From SZUA-430 sp044220975 (GTDB lineage Bacteria; Pseudomonadota; Alphaproteobacteria; Micropepsales; Micropepsaceae), in NCBI GenBank assembly GCA_044220975.1, contig JBGAPZ010000018.1:1-64000 (forward strand): a stretch of DNA of 64,000 bases. Reading direction: 5' to 3'. Of the stretch, positions 35,726 through 44,616 are shown in pieces. Each line of letters starts with the position of its first letter. The stretch's first letter is position 1. The position numbers were made by a program, and so were the translations under genes. The notes under the pieces were generated by a model that saw nothing but the letters and a program-made list of their open reading frames with translations, made no database searches and had not been told where the DNA came from.

Positions 35726-36538
35726 ATGGATGGGGACTTGATGATGGCTGCCGCGGCGCCATCGTTGGCGAAGGGGCGTGGGTCGGCTGCGGAGAGCACG
35801 CCGACGGCAACAACCGTTGTCGCGGCCAAACCGAAGAAAAAGCTGAAGCCTGGCGTTCCTGAGGTTGCGCCTGAGCCGATCATACCCGCGATTTCGCCCG
35901 CAAAACTGCCAACGGCACCGCCAACCAGGGTCGTACCCGTACCCTTGCCGATGAATCACAGCGAGGAGTTGGCGAAGAGGGCCGTTTGGGCCGGGGTCGG
36001 CATCATGTCGTTGTTTGCTCTCTATTTGATCGCCGACCGTTTTGTTGCGGTCGTGACGCGGTGGCCGGCGACTGTCGTGGAGGCCGTCGCTCCCGCGCAT
36101 TGCGATCAATTCATCGCGCTTGCAAAGACCGCGTATGGCGAGAATTGGAAGGTCAGACTCGATCCGAGGGATACGACCTGCGATCAGGACGTGAAGAATG
36201 AGTGGGAGCGTCAAAAGTTGACCCGATATGTCCCGCCTCCGGAGCCGCTGATTGCGCCTGCCGCAACCCAAGTGGCGAAGCCGCTGGATACGTTGCGTGC
36301 TTCTGCGCCCGCGACGCGATGTTTGAACGTCTTGTCGCTGGCTCAGGCAAAGTATGGCGCCGAGTGGCGGGCGAAGCTTGCCGTGGAGGATCCGGAGTGT
36401 GTGGGCGGTCCGCCGAAAGCGGCTGCGCCCAAAACACAACCGTTGGAACCCGCCGTGACTAACGCTGCTGAGGCGCCAGCCATCGAGCCGGTCGTAAGCG
36501 CACCTGTGCCAACGCCGGTTGCGGAGCCGGTGCACTAA
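35726..36538 (+). CDS. Membrane-anchored protein with duplicated Cys-framed motif
   Basis: The protein has about 270 residues and I do not recognise a known domain. The Ala/Pro/Lys-rich N-terminal part (about 75 residues) is followed by one hydrophobic span (WAGVGIMSLFALYLIADRF, about residues 88-106). Then come two copies of a 27-residue motif with identical spacing, C-x10-YG-x2-W-x10-C, at residues 126-152 and 199-225. A Pro/Ala-rich tail ends it. The repeats would lie outside the membrane, where each Cys pair could form a disulfide. The start could also be GTG 35699 or ATG 35741. Confidence 0.6.
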   Translation: MDGDLMMAAAAPSLAKGRGSAAESTPTATTVVAAKPKKKLKPGVPEVAPEPIIPAISPAKLPTAPPTRVVPVPLPMNHSEELAKRAVWAGVGIMSLFALYLIADRFVAVVTRWPATVVEAVAPAHCDQFIALAKTAYGENWKVRLDPRDTTCDQDVKNEWERQKLTRYVPPPEPLIAPAATQVAKPLDTLRASAPATRCLNVLSLAQAKYGAEWRAKLAVEDPECVGGPPKAAAPKTQPLEPAVTNAAEAPAIEPVVSAPVPTPVAEPVH

Positions 36539-36823
36539 ACATCCGACTCAGTGGAATGCGATTCGCGGGTGATTCGTCAGAAACGCCTGTGGATAGGTTT
36601 TCGCGCGCAGCGATGGGCGTCAATTAGTCCGTGTACGGATGATTGCACGGAAGGCTTATTTTATAAGTGTTTCCGAGCGATCGCTGTTTGTATGAGTTGT
36701 GACGCTGGGTACCAGGTGTTGCGTCTGTTGCCGCAATTGCTCAATATGTAGGCGCTTGAGGGCGCAAGGGAACCCGGCGCTAGACGCGGGGGTTTATTAG
36801 AGGGCTTGCTCCGACTTCAACTC

Positions 36824-36874
36824 ACGGCGGCGGCAACAGACCCTCTGCAATCGGGTCGGTTGCGCCGCCGTTTT
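36824..36874 (+). terminator. Strong stem-loop with T-tail; possible small-RNA 3' end
   Basis: ACGGCGGCGGCAAC (36824-36837) pairs with GTTGCGCCGCCGT (36859-36871), giving 13 pairs with one bulged G. ACCC/GGGT extends the stem inside. TTTT starts at 36871. It lies 286 bases after the nearest upstream stop, which is far for that gene's own terminator. A separate transcript ending here is an alternative. Confidence 0.65.
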
Positions 36875-37029
36875 GCTTGGGCGTTCCGGAGAAGGGGACG
36901 GAATGCAACGTACACGGACGGTATCGGCGACGTGGGCGAAAATAGTCTGATTCTCGAGCGTAATTTTTCGGGGACACGACTGTCATTAAGGTGGCCCCGT
37001 TTCTCACATTAATGCAGGAAAGCCATATT

Positions 37030-37067
37030 TTAAGCGGATTATAGCGCGCTCGCAGATTTCCGCTTAA
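37030..37067. repeat. 9-bp inverted repeat, 20-base spacer
   Basis: TTAAGCGGA (37030-37038) and TCCGCTTAA (37059-37067) are perfect inverted copies. The pair lies about 140 bases upstream of the Sel1 gene in an AT-rich stretch. It could be two half-sites for a looping regulator or part of an RNA stem. Confidence 0.55.
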
Positions 37068-37205
37068 CCGAAATATCGCGGTCTATTTTAAACAAAAACC
37101 ACCTGCCGCATTAACGCGTCGTTCAGCGCGATGCCCACATTCTTGTCCCATAACAACGCACGAATTCGACGCGAGTTCGATGCAAAACAGACGGGAGAGA
37201 CGGTG

Positions 37206-37481
37206 GTGGCGGTGATCGACTTTGATGTCTTCGTGGATATGGAAGGCGACGCGAAAGCGGGCAAGCCGCAGGCGCTCTATCAGTTGGGACTTTGCTACTC
37301 GACCGGACAGGGCGTGGAACTCGACCTCGTGCGCGCGCACAAGTACTTCAATTTGGCCGCCATGAAGGGCGTTGCAGAGGCGCGGTTGTGGCGTGCCGAA
37401 CTTGCCCAGCAGATGACGTCGAACGACATTGCCGAGGCGCAGCGCCTGGCGCGGCTTTGGCTGCAAGAAACGGCGCACTAA
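37206..37481 (+). CDS. Sel1-like repeat protein
   Basis: This is a small protein of about 91 residues, starting at GTG 37206 (MAVIDFDVFVDMEGDAKAG) with GGGAG 8 bases upstream. ALYQLGLCYSTGQGVELDLV followed by RAHKYFNLAAMKGVAEA is a Sel1/TPR-like helical repeat, which usually mediates protein contacts. There is no signal peptide. The frame is open upstream to 37131, but that part has no repeat character. A strong terminator follows. Confidence 0.75.
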   Translation: MAVIDFDVFVDMEGDAKAGKPQALYQLGLCYSTGQGVELDLVRAHKYFNLAAMKGVAEARLWRAELAQQMTSNDIAEAQRLARLWLQETAH

Positions 37482-37505
37482 CAAAAGTAATATGGCTGCG
37501 TCACC

Positions 37506-37541
37506 CGGGCTTTGGCTTGCTGCCGAAGCCCGTCTTTTTTT
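37506..37541 (+). terminator. Intrinsic terminator after the Sel1 gene
   Basis: CGGGCTTTGGC (37506-37516) pairs with GCCGAAGCCCG (37522-37532) over 11 pairs (one G-T) with a 5-base loop. It is followed by TCTTTTTTT. It separates the Sel1 gene from the crotonase-fold gene that starts 30 bases on. Confidence 0.92.
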
Positions 37542-37570
37542 GCGGTCGCGGGCTTGCTAGATTTTGCGGC

Positions 37571-38377
37571 ATGACAAAAACATCGACCGGGGAAACGCGC
37601 GGCGCCGCGCTTCTCAAAGAGCGCGACGGCCAGGTGCTTACGCTCACCATCAACCGGCCCGAAGCGACAAACGCCATCGACAACGATTTGCGCGAGCAGT
37701 TGGCGCAGGCGTTCGACGAAGCTGCGGTAAGCAAGAATTTGCGTGCGATCATCCTGACAAGTTCGGGTGACGACGCGTTTTCGGTAGGAATGGACATCGG
37801 CGAGCTTGCCGGGTTCACACCTGCAGAAGTCGAGCAGGTCGCGTTGCAGGCGCGGGGCGTTTACGACCGGATGGCCGCTCTTGAGGTTCCTGTCATCGCC
37901 GCGATCAAGGGCGCCTGCCTCGGTGCGGGTTTTGAACTAGCGCTGCATGCGGATGTGCGAATTGCCCGCGCCGACGCGCGGTTCGGTTTGCCCGGCATCA
38001 ATGTCGGCATGAATGCCGGTGGCGGGACGCTTGGGCGGCTGCAGCGGATCAGCGGCAATGGTTCGGCGGCTGCGTTAGCCCTGACGGGCGGGGTTGTGAC
38101 TGCGGAGCGTGCCTTCATGCTGGGCCTCGTCTCGAACGTCGCCGGAATGCAGGAGTTCGAACCATCGGTTCAGCAGTTGGCGATGCACTTTACCACGCTC
38201 TCACCCATTGCGGTCGCCGAGACGAAGAAGCTTCTAAAGATCGCGGCAGAGCGCGGCATCGAAGCTGCGGCCGATGCCAGCCCCAAGGCGCTTGCTCGAT
38301 GCTTTGCGGAGGGTGATGCCGCAGTGCGGCTGCAAATGATGCTCGGTGGCCGCGATCCGGAAGCGACAGTTCACTAG
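37571..38377 (+). CDS. Enoyl-CoA hydratase/isomerase family protein
   Basis: The protein has 268 residues and a crotonase fold: LTLTINRPEATNAIDNDLRE at the start, DDAFSVGMDIGEL, and the oxyanion-hole KGACLGAGFELAL. The two glutamates of true hydratases are absent: the usual PE reads LPGINVGMNAGG, and the usual MEMVLTG reads AALALTG. So it is probably not a standard enoyl-CoA hydratase but another crotonase-family enzyme. Its stop codon overlaps that of slt on the other strand when slt is read in its repaired frame. Confidence 0.85.
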   Translation: MTKTSTGETRGAALLKERDGQVLTLTINRPEATNAIDNDLREQLAQAFDEAAVSKNLRAIILTSSGDDAFSVGMDIGELAGFTPAEVEQVALQARGVYDRMAALEVPVIAAIKGACLGAGFELALHADVRIARADARFGLPGINVGMNAGGGTLGRLQRISGNGSAAALALTGGVVTAERAFMLGLVSNVAGMQEFEPSVQQLAMHFTTLSPIAVAETKKLLKIAAERGIEAAADASPKALARCFAEGDAAVRLQMMLGGRDPEATVH

Positions 38378-40675
38378 CCGGCTTTGCGGCACTTCTTCGA
38401 GGTCGAGCCTTTGCACTTCTTGGAATTCGAGGCCGTGGCGGACGAGCGTTTCTTCTTTTTGGACGTCGCCTTCTTGGTCGTTTTCTTGACGGGGTTCGCT
38501 TCGTCCGGACGGCGTCTGCACGGGCGCCACGCCCGGTGTAGCCGCTGCGGTGACAGGCGCGGCGGCTGGCGCTGGCGAGGACGAGAACTGGGCCGATGCA
38601 GACGCGACGGCGGTATAGGCACCGCGTTTGAGATCAGCCGCGATCACCAGCGGTACGTCGCGACCTGCGAGCACGTTGCGGTAAATCTGTGTGTTTTCCA
38701 GTACCCGCTGGACGTAATTGCGCGTTTCGCTAAACGGAATGCGCTCGATCCAGTCGATCATGTCGGCGTTTGTCGCGCGTGGGTCGCCGTAGGTGGAGAC
38801 CCACTGATTGATGCGGCCCTGACCGGCGTTATACGAGGCGATCGCGAGCACGTATGAGCCGCCAAGATCCTCAAGCAGATCCGACACGTGCGCCATTCCG
38901 AGCTGCAGGTTCACGGAGGGCGTCAGCAAGTCGCTCTTGTCGCTGTAACCGAGGCCGTGTTGGCGCGCGGTGAGCTTTGCTGTTGCCGGCATCATCTGCA
39001 TCAGACCGCGGGCGCCAGCGCCGGACATCGCCTCGGGGTCGAATTCGCTCTCCTGGCGCGTGAGCCCTAAGACTAACGCGGTTTCGGGCGGTGTGCCGTT
39101 GCCGCGATAGGCGGGAACGGACATCGTCGGATAGGCGATGTCGTAGACCGCGACATTCTTCTGCAGGCCGCGCTTGGCGACGCGCAGTGCCATTGCAGGT
39201 TGATTTAGGCCGCGCAAAAAGTTCGTTAGCAGCACGAATTGGTCGCGATCGGTGTAACCCTCGGCCGCGGCGAGCGCGAATGTGCGCAATAGGCCTTCGG
39301 CACCGACGTCGGCCAAGGCTTGCATTGCTTGCATCATGCTTTGGTCCATGAAGGCTTGCTTCGTGGACGAAGAGGTCGTGCGCGAGAACGGCAGATCGAG
39401 ATTGCCGCGCGGGTTCACCACCGATGCTGCGAGTTGGCCGTAGTAGGTCATGGGGAAGTTCGCCGCGAGGCCGTATTGGCGCTGGGCTTCGGCAGTGCGG
39501 CCCGCTTTCTCGGCGGCGCGCCCTGCCCAATAGTGAGCGCGGGCCACGCTGATCGGGGCAGTCACGCCATCGCGCAGTCGCAAGAAGTGGTCGTAAGCGG
39601 GGTCGGGCTTGCGGAGGTATTGCAGCGAGATCCAGCCGGCGAGGAACTCGGCCTCGGCATAAGGCACACCCGCGTCTTTGCGCATGTCGTGACCGGCGGC
39701 AAGCTGATAGGCCTGCTGAACGTTGCCCGCATCGAGCGCTTCGCGGATTTGGTAGTTGCGCTCCGTCCACCAGTCTTCGACGACCGGCGGCGGGCCGTTC
39801 AAATTGATGGATGCTGTTATCAATAATTGGCGAGCTTCGGCATCGCGGTCGCGTTTGCGCAACCAACGGGCGCGATCGAACAGCAGTCCAGGGTCGCCTT
39901 GCAAGCTGGATGGAACGCGGGCGTAGGCACCGTCGGCGTCGCGCGCGGCTTGGCGCAGTTTGATGCGTGCGGAGATCAGTGCGCTAACGTCTGCACCGAT
40001 CCAATTCGTCATTGCATTCGCCTGACCGAATTCGCCAGCCCAAACGAGGCGCGACGCACGAGCCTTGTGATCGTCGCTGGTGAGGTGGGAGCCGTAGCGC
40101 GCGGCGATATAGGACATGCGCTCAAGCGTGAAATTGCCCTCGATCCAGCCTTTGCGGATCCAGGTTTTCGCATTCGCATCTTGGCTGCGGCGCAGATACG
40201 CGTCGCCGAGCTTGATCATGCCTTCGCCGGAGACGGGATCGCGGCCCTGGAACCAGGCAATAACCTGATCGGGCTGCATCGAATCGCCAGGCATCGCTTC
40301 TTCGGCGCGGGCTTGCAGGCCGCGCTGGTTCGGCCATTCGCGATGGCCGGCGAGGAAGCGATCAAGATCGCTGAACGCCGCACCATTGTCCTTATTCGTA
40401 AACGCGCGCCATAGCACGATATCGCGCGCGGCTGGGTTCGAGATTTGGGCGGCGACTTGGCGGGCGGCGTCCCATTGCTTGCGATCGCAATAGTCGAACG
40501 CGCGCTCGAGCATAGAAAGGTCGCTCGCCGACAACGTTTGGGAATGGCTGCGAATGTGACGCGAAGCGTCGTCGTCGGCGATCGGCGCCATCTGCCCAGT
40601 AGCGGGCGTGGACGTCCAGGCAAACAACAGCAACACGGCGCCGGTGAGGCGCGTACTCAAACTGGACATCGTCAC
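38374..40675 (-). pseudogene. slt: Soluble lytic murein transglycosylase with a C-terminal frameshift
   Basis: This is a secreted protein: a signal sequence (VLLLFAWTSTPATGQ), a long helical superhelix, and a C-terminal lytic transglycosylase domain with catalytic Glu in LGLTRQESEFDPEAMSGAGA and GLMQMMPATA, followed by ASYNAGQGRI. It cleaves peptidoglycan to anhydromuropeptides. Near 38503-38512 the frame slips. The uninterrupted frame would run on to 38234, 144 bases into the crotonase gene. The other frame gives PDEANPVKKTTKKATSKKKK and a Lys/Ser-rich end stopping exactly at 38374, as in alphaproteobacterial relatives. Dropping one base restores it. The catalytic domain is intact. Confidence 0.8.
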
Positions 40676-40848
40676 GAGCGCACTTTCCGAAGAAGCAGCA
40701 AGGCGTTAACGGAGCTTAACCGGTTCGAGCCGACGCGGCCAAGCCCGCGAATATCACACGCGGGCGCAAACGATCCGGTTAACTTGCCTTGTTCCAGCCC
40801 ACTGCCGGGTCTAATTTTCGTCACTAATCAGCACTTAATTGGACACCC

Positions 40849-41742
40849 ATGACGCTCGACCTCGCCCGCTTGCACGGCTCAATTCCCGCCCTGATTACGC
40901 CATTTCGAGACGGAAGGGTCGACATCAAGGCGTTCGAAGCCTTCGTCGATTGGCAGATCTCGGAGGGAAGCCACGGTCTCGTACCCTGCGGGACGACGGG
41001 GGAATCCCCAACTTTGTCCGACGACGAATTCGCGGCGGTGGTTGGAGCGGCCGTCAAAGCGGCGAAGGGTAGGGTGCCGGTGATCGCCGGTACCGGGTCG
41101 AACTCGACGGCGCACGCGATTGAACTCACGCAACTCGCGCAGAAGTTGGGTGCCGACGCCGCGCTCGTCGTCACGCCTTACTACAACAAGCCGACCCAGG
41201 ACGGGCTTTACCTGCACTTCGAGGCGATTGCGAAAGCGACGCGGCTGCCTGTCCTGATCTACAACATCCCCGGCCGGTCGATCGTCGACATGACACCGGA
41301 CACGATGGGGCGGCTCGTCAAGATCGCGAATATCGTGGGCGTCAAGGACGCGACCGCGAACATGGCGCGCGTGACGCAACAGCGGGCGGCGTGCGGTCCG
41401 AAGTTCGTGCAGATATCGGGTGAGGACGGTACGGCGCTCGGCTTCAACGCGCATGGTGGCGTGGGCTGCATCTCAGTGACGGCGAACGTTGCGCCCCGTT
41501 TGTGCTCGGAATTTCAGATTGCTTGCGCAAAGGGCGACTATGCAACGGCGCGTGAACTGCACGAGCGTTTGATGCCGTTGCATGACACGTTGTTCTGCGA
41601 GACGTCACCATCGCCTGTTAAGTACGCCGCGAGCCTGCTCGGCAAATGCGAGGAGACGGTGCGCTTGCCGCTCGCTCCGCTCAGCGAAACATCGAAGGCA
41701 AAGGTGCGGGCGGCGATGACGAAGGTTGGCCTTCTGAACTGA
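40849..41742 (+). CDS. dapA: 4-hydroxy-tetrahydrodipicolinate synthase
   Basis: This is a 297-residue TIM-barrel aldolase that condenses pyruvate with aspartate semialdehyde in lysine/diaminopimelate synthesis. The Schiff-base Lys166 lies in VGVKDATAN, Tyr138 in LIYNIPGRS, and the entrance loop PCGTTGESPTL is present. smpB follows after 7 bases on the same strand. Confidence 0.97.
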   Translation: MTLDLARLHGSIPALITPFRDGRVDIKAFEAFVDWQISEGSHGLVPCGTTGESPTLSDDEFAAVVGAAVKAAKGRVPVIAGTGSNSTAHAIELTQLAQKLGADAALVVTPYYNKPTQDGLYLHFEAIAKATRLPVLIYNIPGRSIVDMTPDTMGRLVKIANIVGVKDATANMARVTQQRAACGPKFVQISGEDGTALGFNAHGGVGCISVTANVAPRLCSEFQIACAKGDYATARELHERLMPLHDTLFCETSPSPVKYAASLLGKCEETVRLPLAPLSETSKAKVRAAMTKVGLLN

Positions 41743-41749
41743 TCGGGAT

Positions 41750-42229
41750 ATGGCTCCAAAAAAAGATAAGGACGCCGGCGGCAAAATCGCGGCGGACAAC
41801 CGCAAGGCGCGGCACAATTACTTCATCGAAGAGACGGTGGAGGCCGGCATCATGCTGACCGGAACCGAGGTGAAGTCGCTGCGCACGGGCAAGGCCACGA
41901 TCGGCGAATCCTACGCGCATCCGAAGGACGGGGAGATATTCCTCGTCAATTCGTACATCCCGGAATACACGGAAGGGAACCGGTTCAACCACGAACCGCG
42001 GCGCGTGCGGAAACTGCTGCTGCGAAAGAACCAGATCGCGAAGCTCAGCCAAGCCGTCGAGCGCGAAGGAATGACCCTGGTGCCGCTCAAGATCGTCTTC
42101 AACGCGAAAGGTCGCGCGAAGGTTGAGTTAGGCTTGGCGAAGGGCAAGAAACTGCACGACAAGCGCGACACCGAGAAGAAACGCGATTGGGAGCGCGAGA
42201 AGGGGCGGTTGATGCGGGACAAGGGATGA
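41750..42229 (+). CDS. smpB: SsrA-binding protein SmpB
   Basis: This is a 159-residue basic protein: ADNRKARHNYFIEETVEAGI, LTGTEVKSLRTGKATI, the YSPE-like NSYIPEYTEGN, and a lysine/arginine-rich C-terminal tail (KKRDWEREKGRLMRDKG) that enters the mRNA channel during trans-translation. It works with tmRNA to rescue stalled ribosomes. I saw no tmRNA gene nearby. Confidence 0.97.
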   Translation: MAPKKDKDAGGKIAADNRKARHNYFIEETVEAGIMLTGTEVKSLRTGKATIGESYAHPKDGEIFLVNSYIPEYTEGNRFNHEPRRVRKLLLRKNQIAKLSQAVEREGMTLVPLKIVFNAKGRAKVELGLAKGKKLHDKRDTEKKRDWEREKGRLMRDKG

Positions 42230-42233
42230 CGTC

Positions 42234-42881
42234 ATGAGCGACGACATCAACGAGAAGCTGTTGGCGGCGAAGATGCGTTGGGCGAAGGCTTCGCGGAATA
42301 TCACCGGCAAGACCGATCCTGAACGGGCCAATAGGCTGCCGCCGGGACAGAGGCTGGTGAACAACTGGCCCGTGCTCGATCTGGGTGTTCAGCCGGAAAT
42401 CACGAAGGACGATTGGAAGCTCTCCGTCGACGGGTTGGTCGAGAACCCGATTTCGTTGACCTACGCGCAGGTGTTGGCACTGCCGCAGACGCCCAGTGTC
42501 TCGGACATCCATTGCGTTACCAAATGGAGCCGCTACGACAATCGTTGGGTGGGGGTTTCGGCGCGCGATCTGATCGCGCTCGTGCGCCCGAAAGCGGAGG
42601 TGGCTCACGTGATCTTCCACGCTTATGACGGCTACACCACGAACGTCACGCTTGAAGCGTTTGCGGCTGACGACACCATGATCGCGCATTCGTGGGAGGG
42701 CTATCCGATCACGCGCCAGCACGGTGGTCCGGTGCGCATCGTCATTCCACGCTACTATTTCTGGAAGAGCGCGAAGTGGGTGAAGCGCATCGAATTCAGC
42801 CGCGACGACAAGCCGGGGTTCTGGGAGGTGCGCGGGTACCACAATGTCGGCGATCCGTGGAACGAAGAGCGGTACGGATAA
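42234..42881 (+). CDS. Sulfite oxidase-like molybdopterin oxidoreductase
   Basis: The protein has 215 residues with no signal peptide and a single Mo-molybdopterin binding domain. The metal-ligand Cys94 is in DIHCVTKWSRYDNRWVG. The C-terminal GGPVRIVIPRYYFWKSAKWV and EVRGYHNVGDPW blocks are conserved. It belongs to the YuiH-like cytoplasmic branch, whose substrate is unknown. The start is 4 bases after smpB, and its end overlaps the next gene by 38 bases. Confidence 0.9.
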   Translation: MSDDINEKLLAAKMRWAKASRNITGKTDPERANRLPPGQRLVNNWPVLDLGVQPEITKDDWKLSVDGLVENPISLTYAQVLALPQTPSVSDIHCVTKWSRYDNRWVGVSARDLIALVRPKAEVAHVIFHAYDGYTTNVTLEAFAADDTMIAHSWEGYPITRQHGGPVRIVIPRYYFWKSAKWVKRIEFSRDDKPGFWEVRGYHNVGDPWNEERYG

Positions 42882-43656
42882 GGCCTTGCGCAACGCTTTG
42901 ATCGTCTTCTTTGGGGTTGTGGCGGTGGTCCTCGTCGGCGTGCTGGCATTCGGCGATCGGGGTCGTGCCGATGTCTGCAAGGTGCGAACGTTTGAGGGCG
43001 ATGCATTCACGGTGTGTGCGTACCGTCCGGCTCAGGACGACATCGCGCTTGCTTGGGCGGATGGGAAGGGCCAAGCGCTCGGCGGCTTCGAAGCGTTGGC
43101 ATCGAGCGGACTTGTCGACGCAAAGCGTGTGCGCTTTGCGATGAACGCCGGAATGTTCGACGCGAGCGGCGCCCCGATAGGCCTTTTCGTCGCGAACGGG
43201 CGTGAAGAGCATGCGCTGAATCAGCAGGCAGGTTCGGGCAATTTTCACATGCAGCCGAACGGCGTGTTCTTCGTCGATGCCGAACGACGTCCACACGTTC
43301 TCGCGACTGCGGACTATGCCGCGCGTGCCTTGCAGCCCGTCTGGGCGACGCAGTCGGGGCCGATGCTCGTGATCGGCAATGCGCTTAACAGTCAGTTGGG
43401 GCCGGATGGGACCTCGCGCTATGTGCGCAACGGCGTGGGTGTGCATGACGGCATGGCGTACTTCGCCATTAGCGAGCAGCCAGTGTCATTCGGTAAATTC
43501 GCGCGGTTCTTTCGCGATGATTTGAAGTGCGAGAATGCGCTTTATCTCGATGGCGCGGTGTCGAGTTTGTGGGCGCCGGCGACCGGGCGGCTGGACGCGG
43601 ATCATGTTATCGGGCCCATGGTGGTGATCAGCGCGCGGCCGAAGCTGCAAAGCTAA
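42844..43656 (+). CDS. Phosphodiester glycosidase family protein (DUF2233)
   Basis: The protein has 270 residues with one N-terminal membrane anchor/signal segment (ALRNALIVFFGVVAVVLVGV). The domain shows MNAGMFDASGAPIGLFVANG, FHMQPNGVFFV, ATQSGPMLVIG, RNGVGVHDGMAYFAIS and a final ENALYLDGAVSSLWAP, all typical of the NAGPA/DUF2233 fold. Its relatives cleave sugar-phosphodiester bonds outside the cytoplasm. Substrate here unknown. It is coupled to the molybdoenzyme gene by overlap. Confidence 0.87.
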   Translation: MSAIRGTKSGTDKALRNALIVFFGVVAVVLVGVLAFGDRGRADVCKVRTFEGDAFTVCAYRPAQDDIALAWADGKGQALGGFEALASSGLVDAKRVRFAMNAGMFDASGAPIGLFVANGREEHALNQQAGSGNFHMQPNGVFFVDAERRPHVLATADYAARALQPVWATQSGPMLVIGNALNSQLGPDGTSRYVRNGVGVHDGMAYFAISEQPVSFGKFARFFRDDLKCENALYLDGAVSSLWAPATGRLDADHVIGPMVVISARPKLQS

Positions 43657-44516
43657 GCTCGCTTTGCCGCCGTGCGCTGCGCGAGTACGATTGCAACGCC
43701 GCCCAATGTCGCGACGGAGGCGACGATGAGCCGTAGCGTGATCTCCTCGCCGATGAACAATATGCCGCCGAACGCCGCGATGACGGGGACGGAGAGTTGC
43801 ACGATGGCCGCGCGTGCCGCTGTGAGGCCACGCAGGGCTGCATACCAGACGACGTAACCCAGGCCGGAGGCGATGGCGCCGGAAGCGATCGCGAGGAGCG
43901 CGCCTGTTGCTTCGATGTGAAAGCCGTTCAACGCGCCTGCAGCGGCGCTGACTGTGAGGACAGCCGGCAAAGCCGCGATGAAGGCGCCGGCGGTTGCAGT
44001 TAGTGGGTCACCTGCGCTGCGGCCCAGCAGCGAGTAGATGCCCCACGAGACGCCTGCGACAGTCATCAGCAGCGCGCCGAATGGATCAGGTGCCGTGAGG
44101 CCAGGCGACACAAGATAGACTAGCCCCGCGACGGCGAGCGCGAGGCCGCCCCAGGATATCGGCGAAAATTCTTCGCCGCCGCGCAACGCTGCCACGAACA
44201 TCGTCAGTTGAACCGCGCCGAACAAGATGAGCGCGCCAGTGCCTGCGCTGAGCGACCGGTATGCAAATGTGAAGAAGACCATGTACGTGAACAACATCGC
44301 GCCGGTCCGCCAGTGCTTGGTTCCGAACGCACTTTGCAGGCTACCTCGCACGGCGAGGAGTGCGGCCAGCATTAGTGCGCCAGCTAGCGTACGCAGTGAG
44401 GCGAAGCTTCCCGCGTCGATCAGCCCGGCGCCCAGTGCCATACGGCAGAGCAGCGAGTTCGCGGCGAAAGCGATCATCGCGACTGCGGTCAAAGTTGCGG
44501 TTTGTGTGTTCGGCAA
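43653..44516 (-). CDS. DMT family transporter (EamA)
   Basis: The protein has 287 residues with about ten spans in two EamA repeats. The second half has SGAIASGLGYVVWYAALRGL and PVIAAFGGILFIGEEITLRL, standard for drug/metabolite exporters. The substrate is unknown. It converges with the phosphodiester glycosidase gene, overlapping by 4 bases. Confidence 0.88.
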   Translation of the reverse strand: MPNTQTATLTAVAMIAFAANSLLCRMALGAGLIDAGSFASLRTLAGALMLAALLAVRGSLQSAFGTKHWRTGAMLFTYMVFFTFAYRSLSAGTGALILFGAVQLTMFVAALRGGEEFSPISWGGLALAVAGLVYLVSPGLTAPDPFGALLMTVAGVSWGIYSLLGRSAGDPLTATAGAFIAALPAVLTVSAAAGALNGFHIEATGALLAIASGAIASGLGYVVWYAALRGLTAARAAIVQLSVPVIAAFGGILFIGEEITLRLIVASVATLGGVAIVLAQRTAAKRA

Positions 44517-44616
44517 GGCTTACCCTCGTGCCGCGAAAATGCCCGGAAATGTTGCGTCACGCAAACTGGTTCTCCGCGTCCGTTGAGGCTACGCTCCCAC
44601 TGAACGTAATTGAGCA

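Larger units (their letters stand above)
36539..37205. other. Long intergenic region with hairpins
   Basis: This 667-base gap is the longest in the window. I find no convincing coding frame. It is AT-richer than its surroundings in 36600-36680 and 36940-37110. It holds a strong terminator-like stem-loop (36824-36874) and a long-spaced inverted repeat (37030-37067), described separately. A small RNA is possible. Confidence 0.5.

Noticed and set aside
36551..36751. 66-codon frame in the long intergenic region
   Set aside because: There is no ribosome binding site and no protein-like pattern. It crosses the possible promoter area.
40706..40719. TTAACGGAGCTTAA as a CtrA binding site upstream of dapA/slt
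   Set aside because: The half-site spacing is 6 instead of the CtrA consensus 7. Only a single half-site was seen in the divK upstream region as well.
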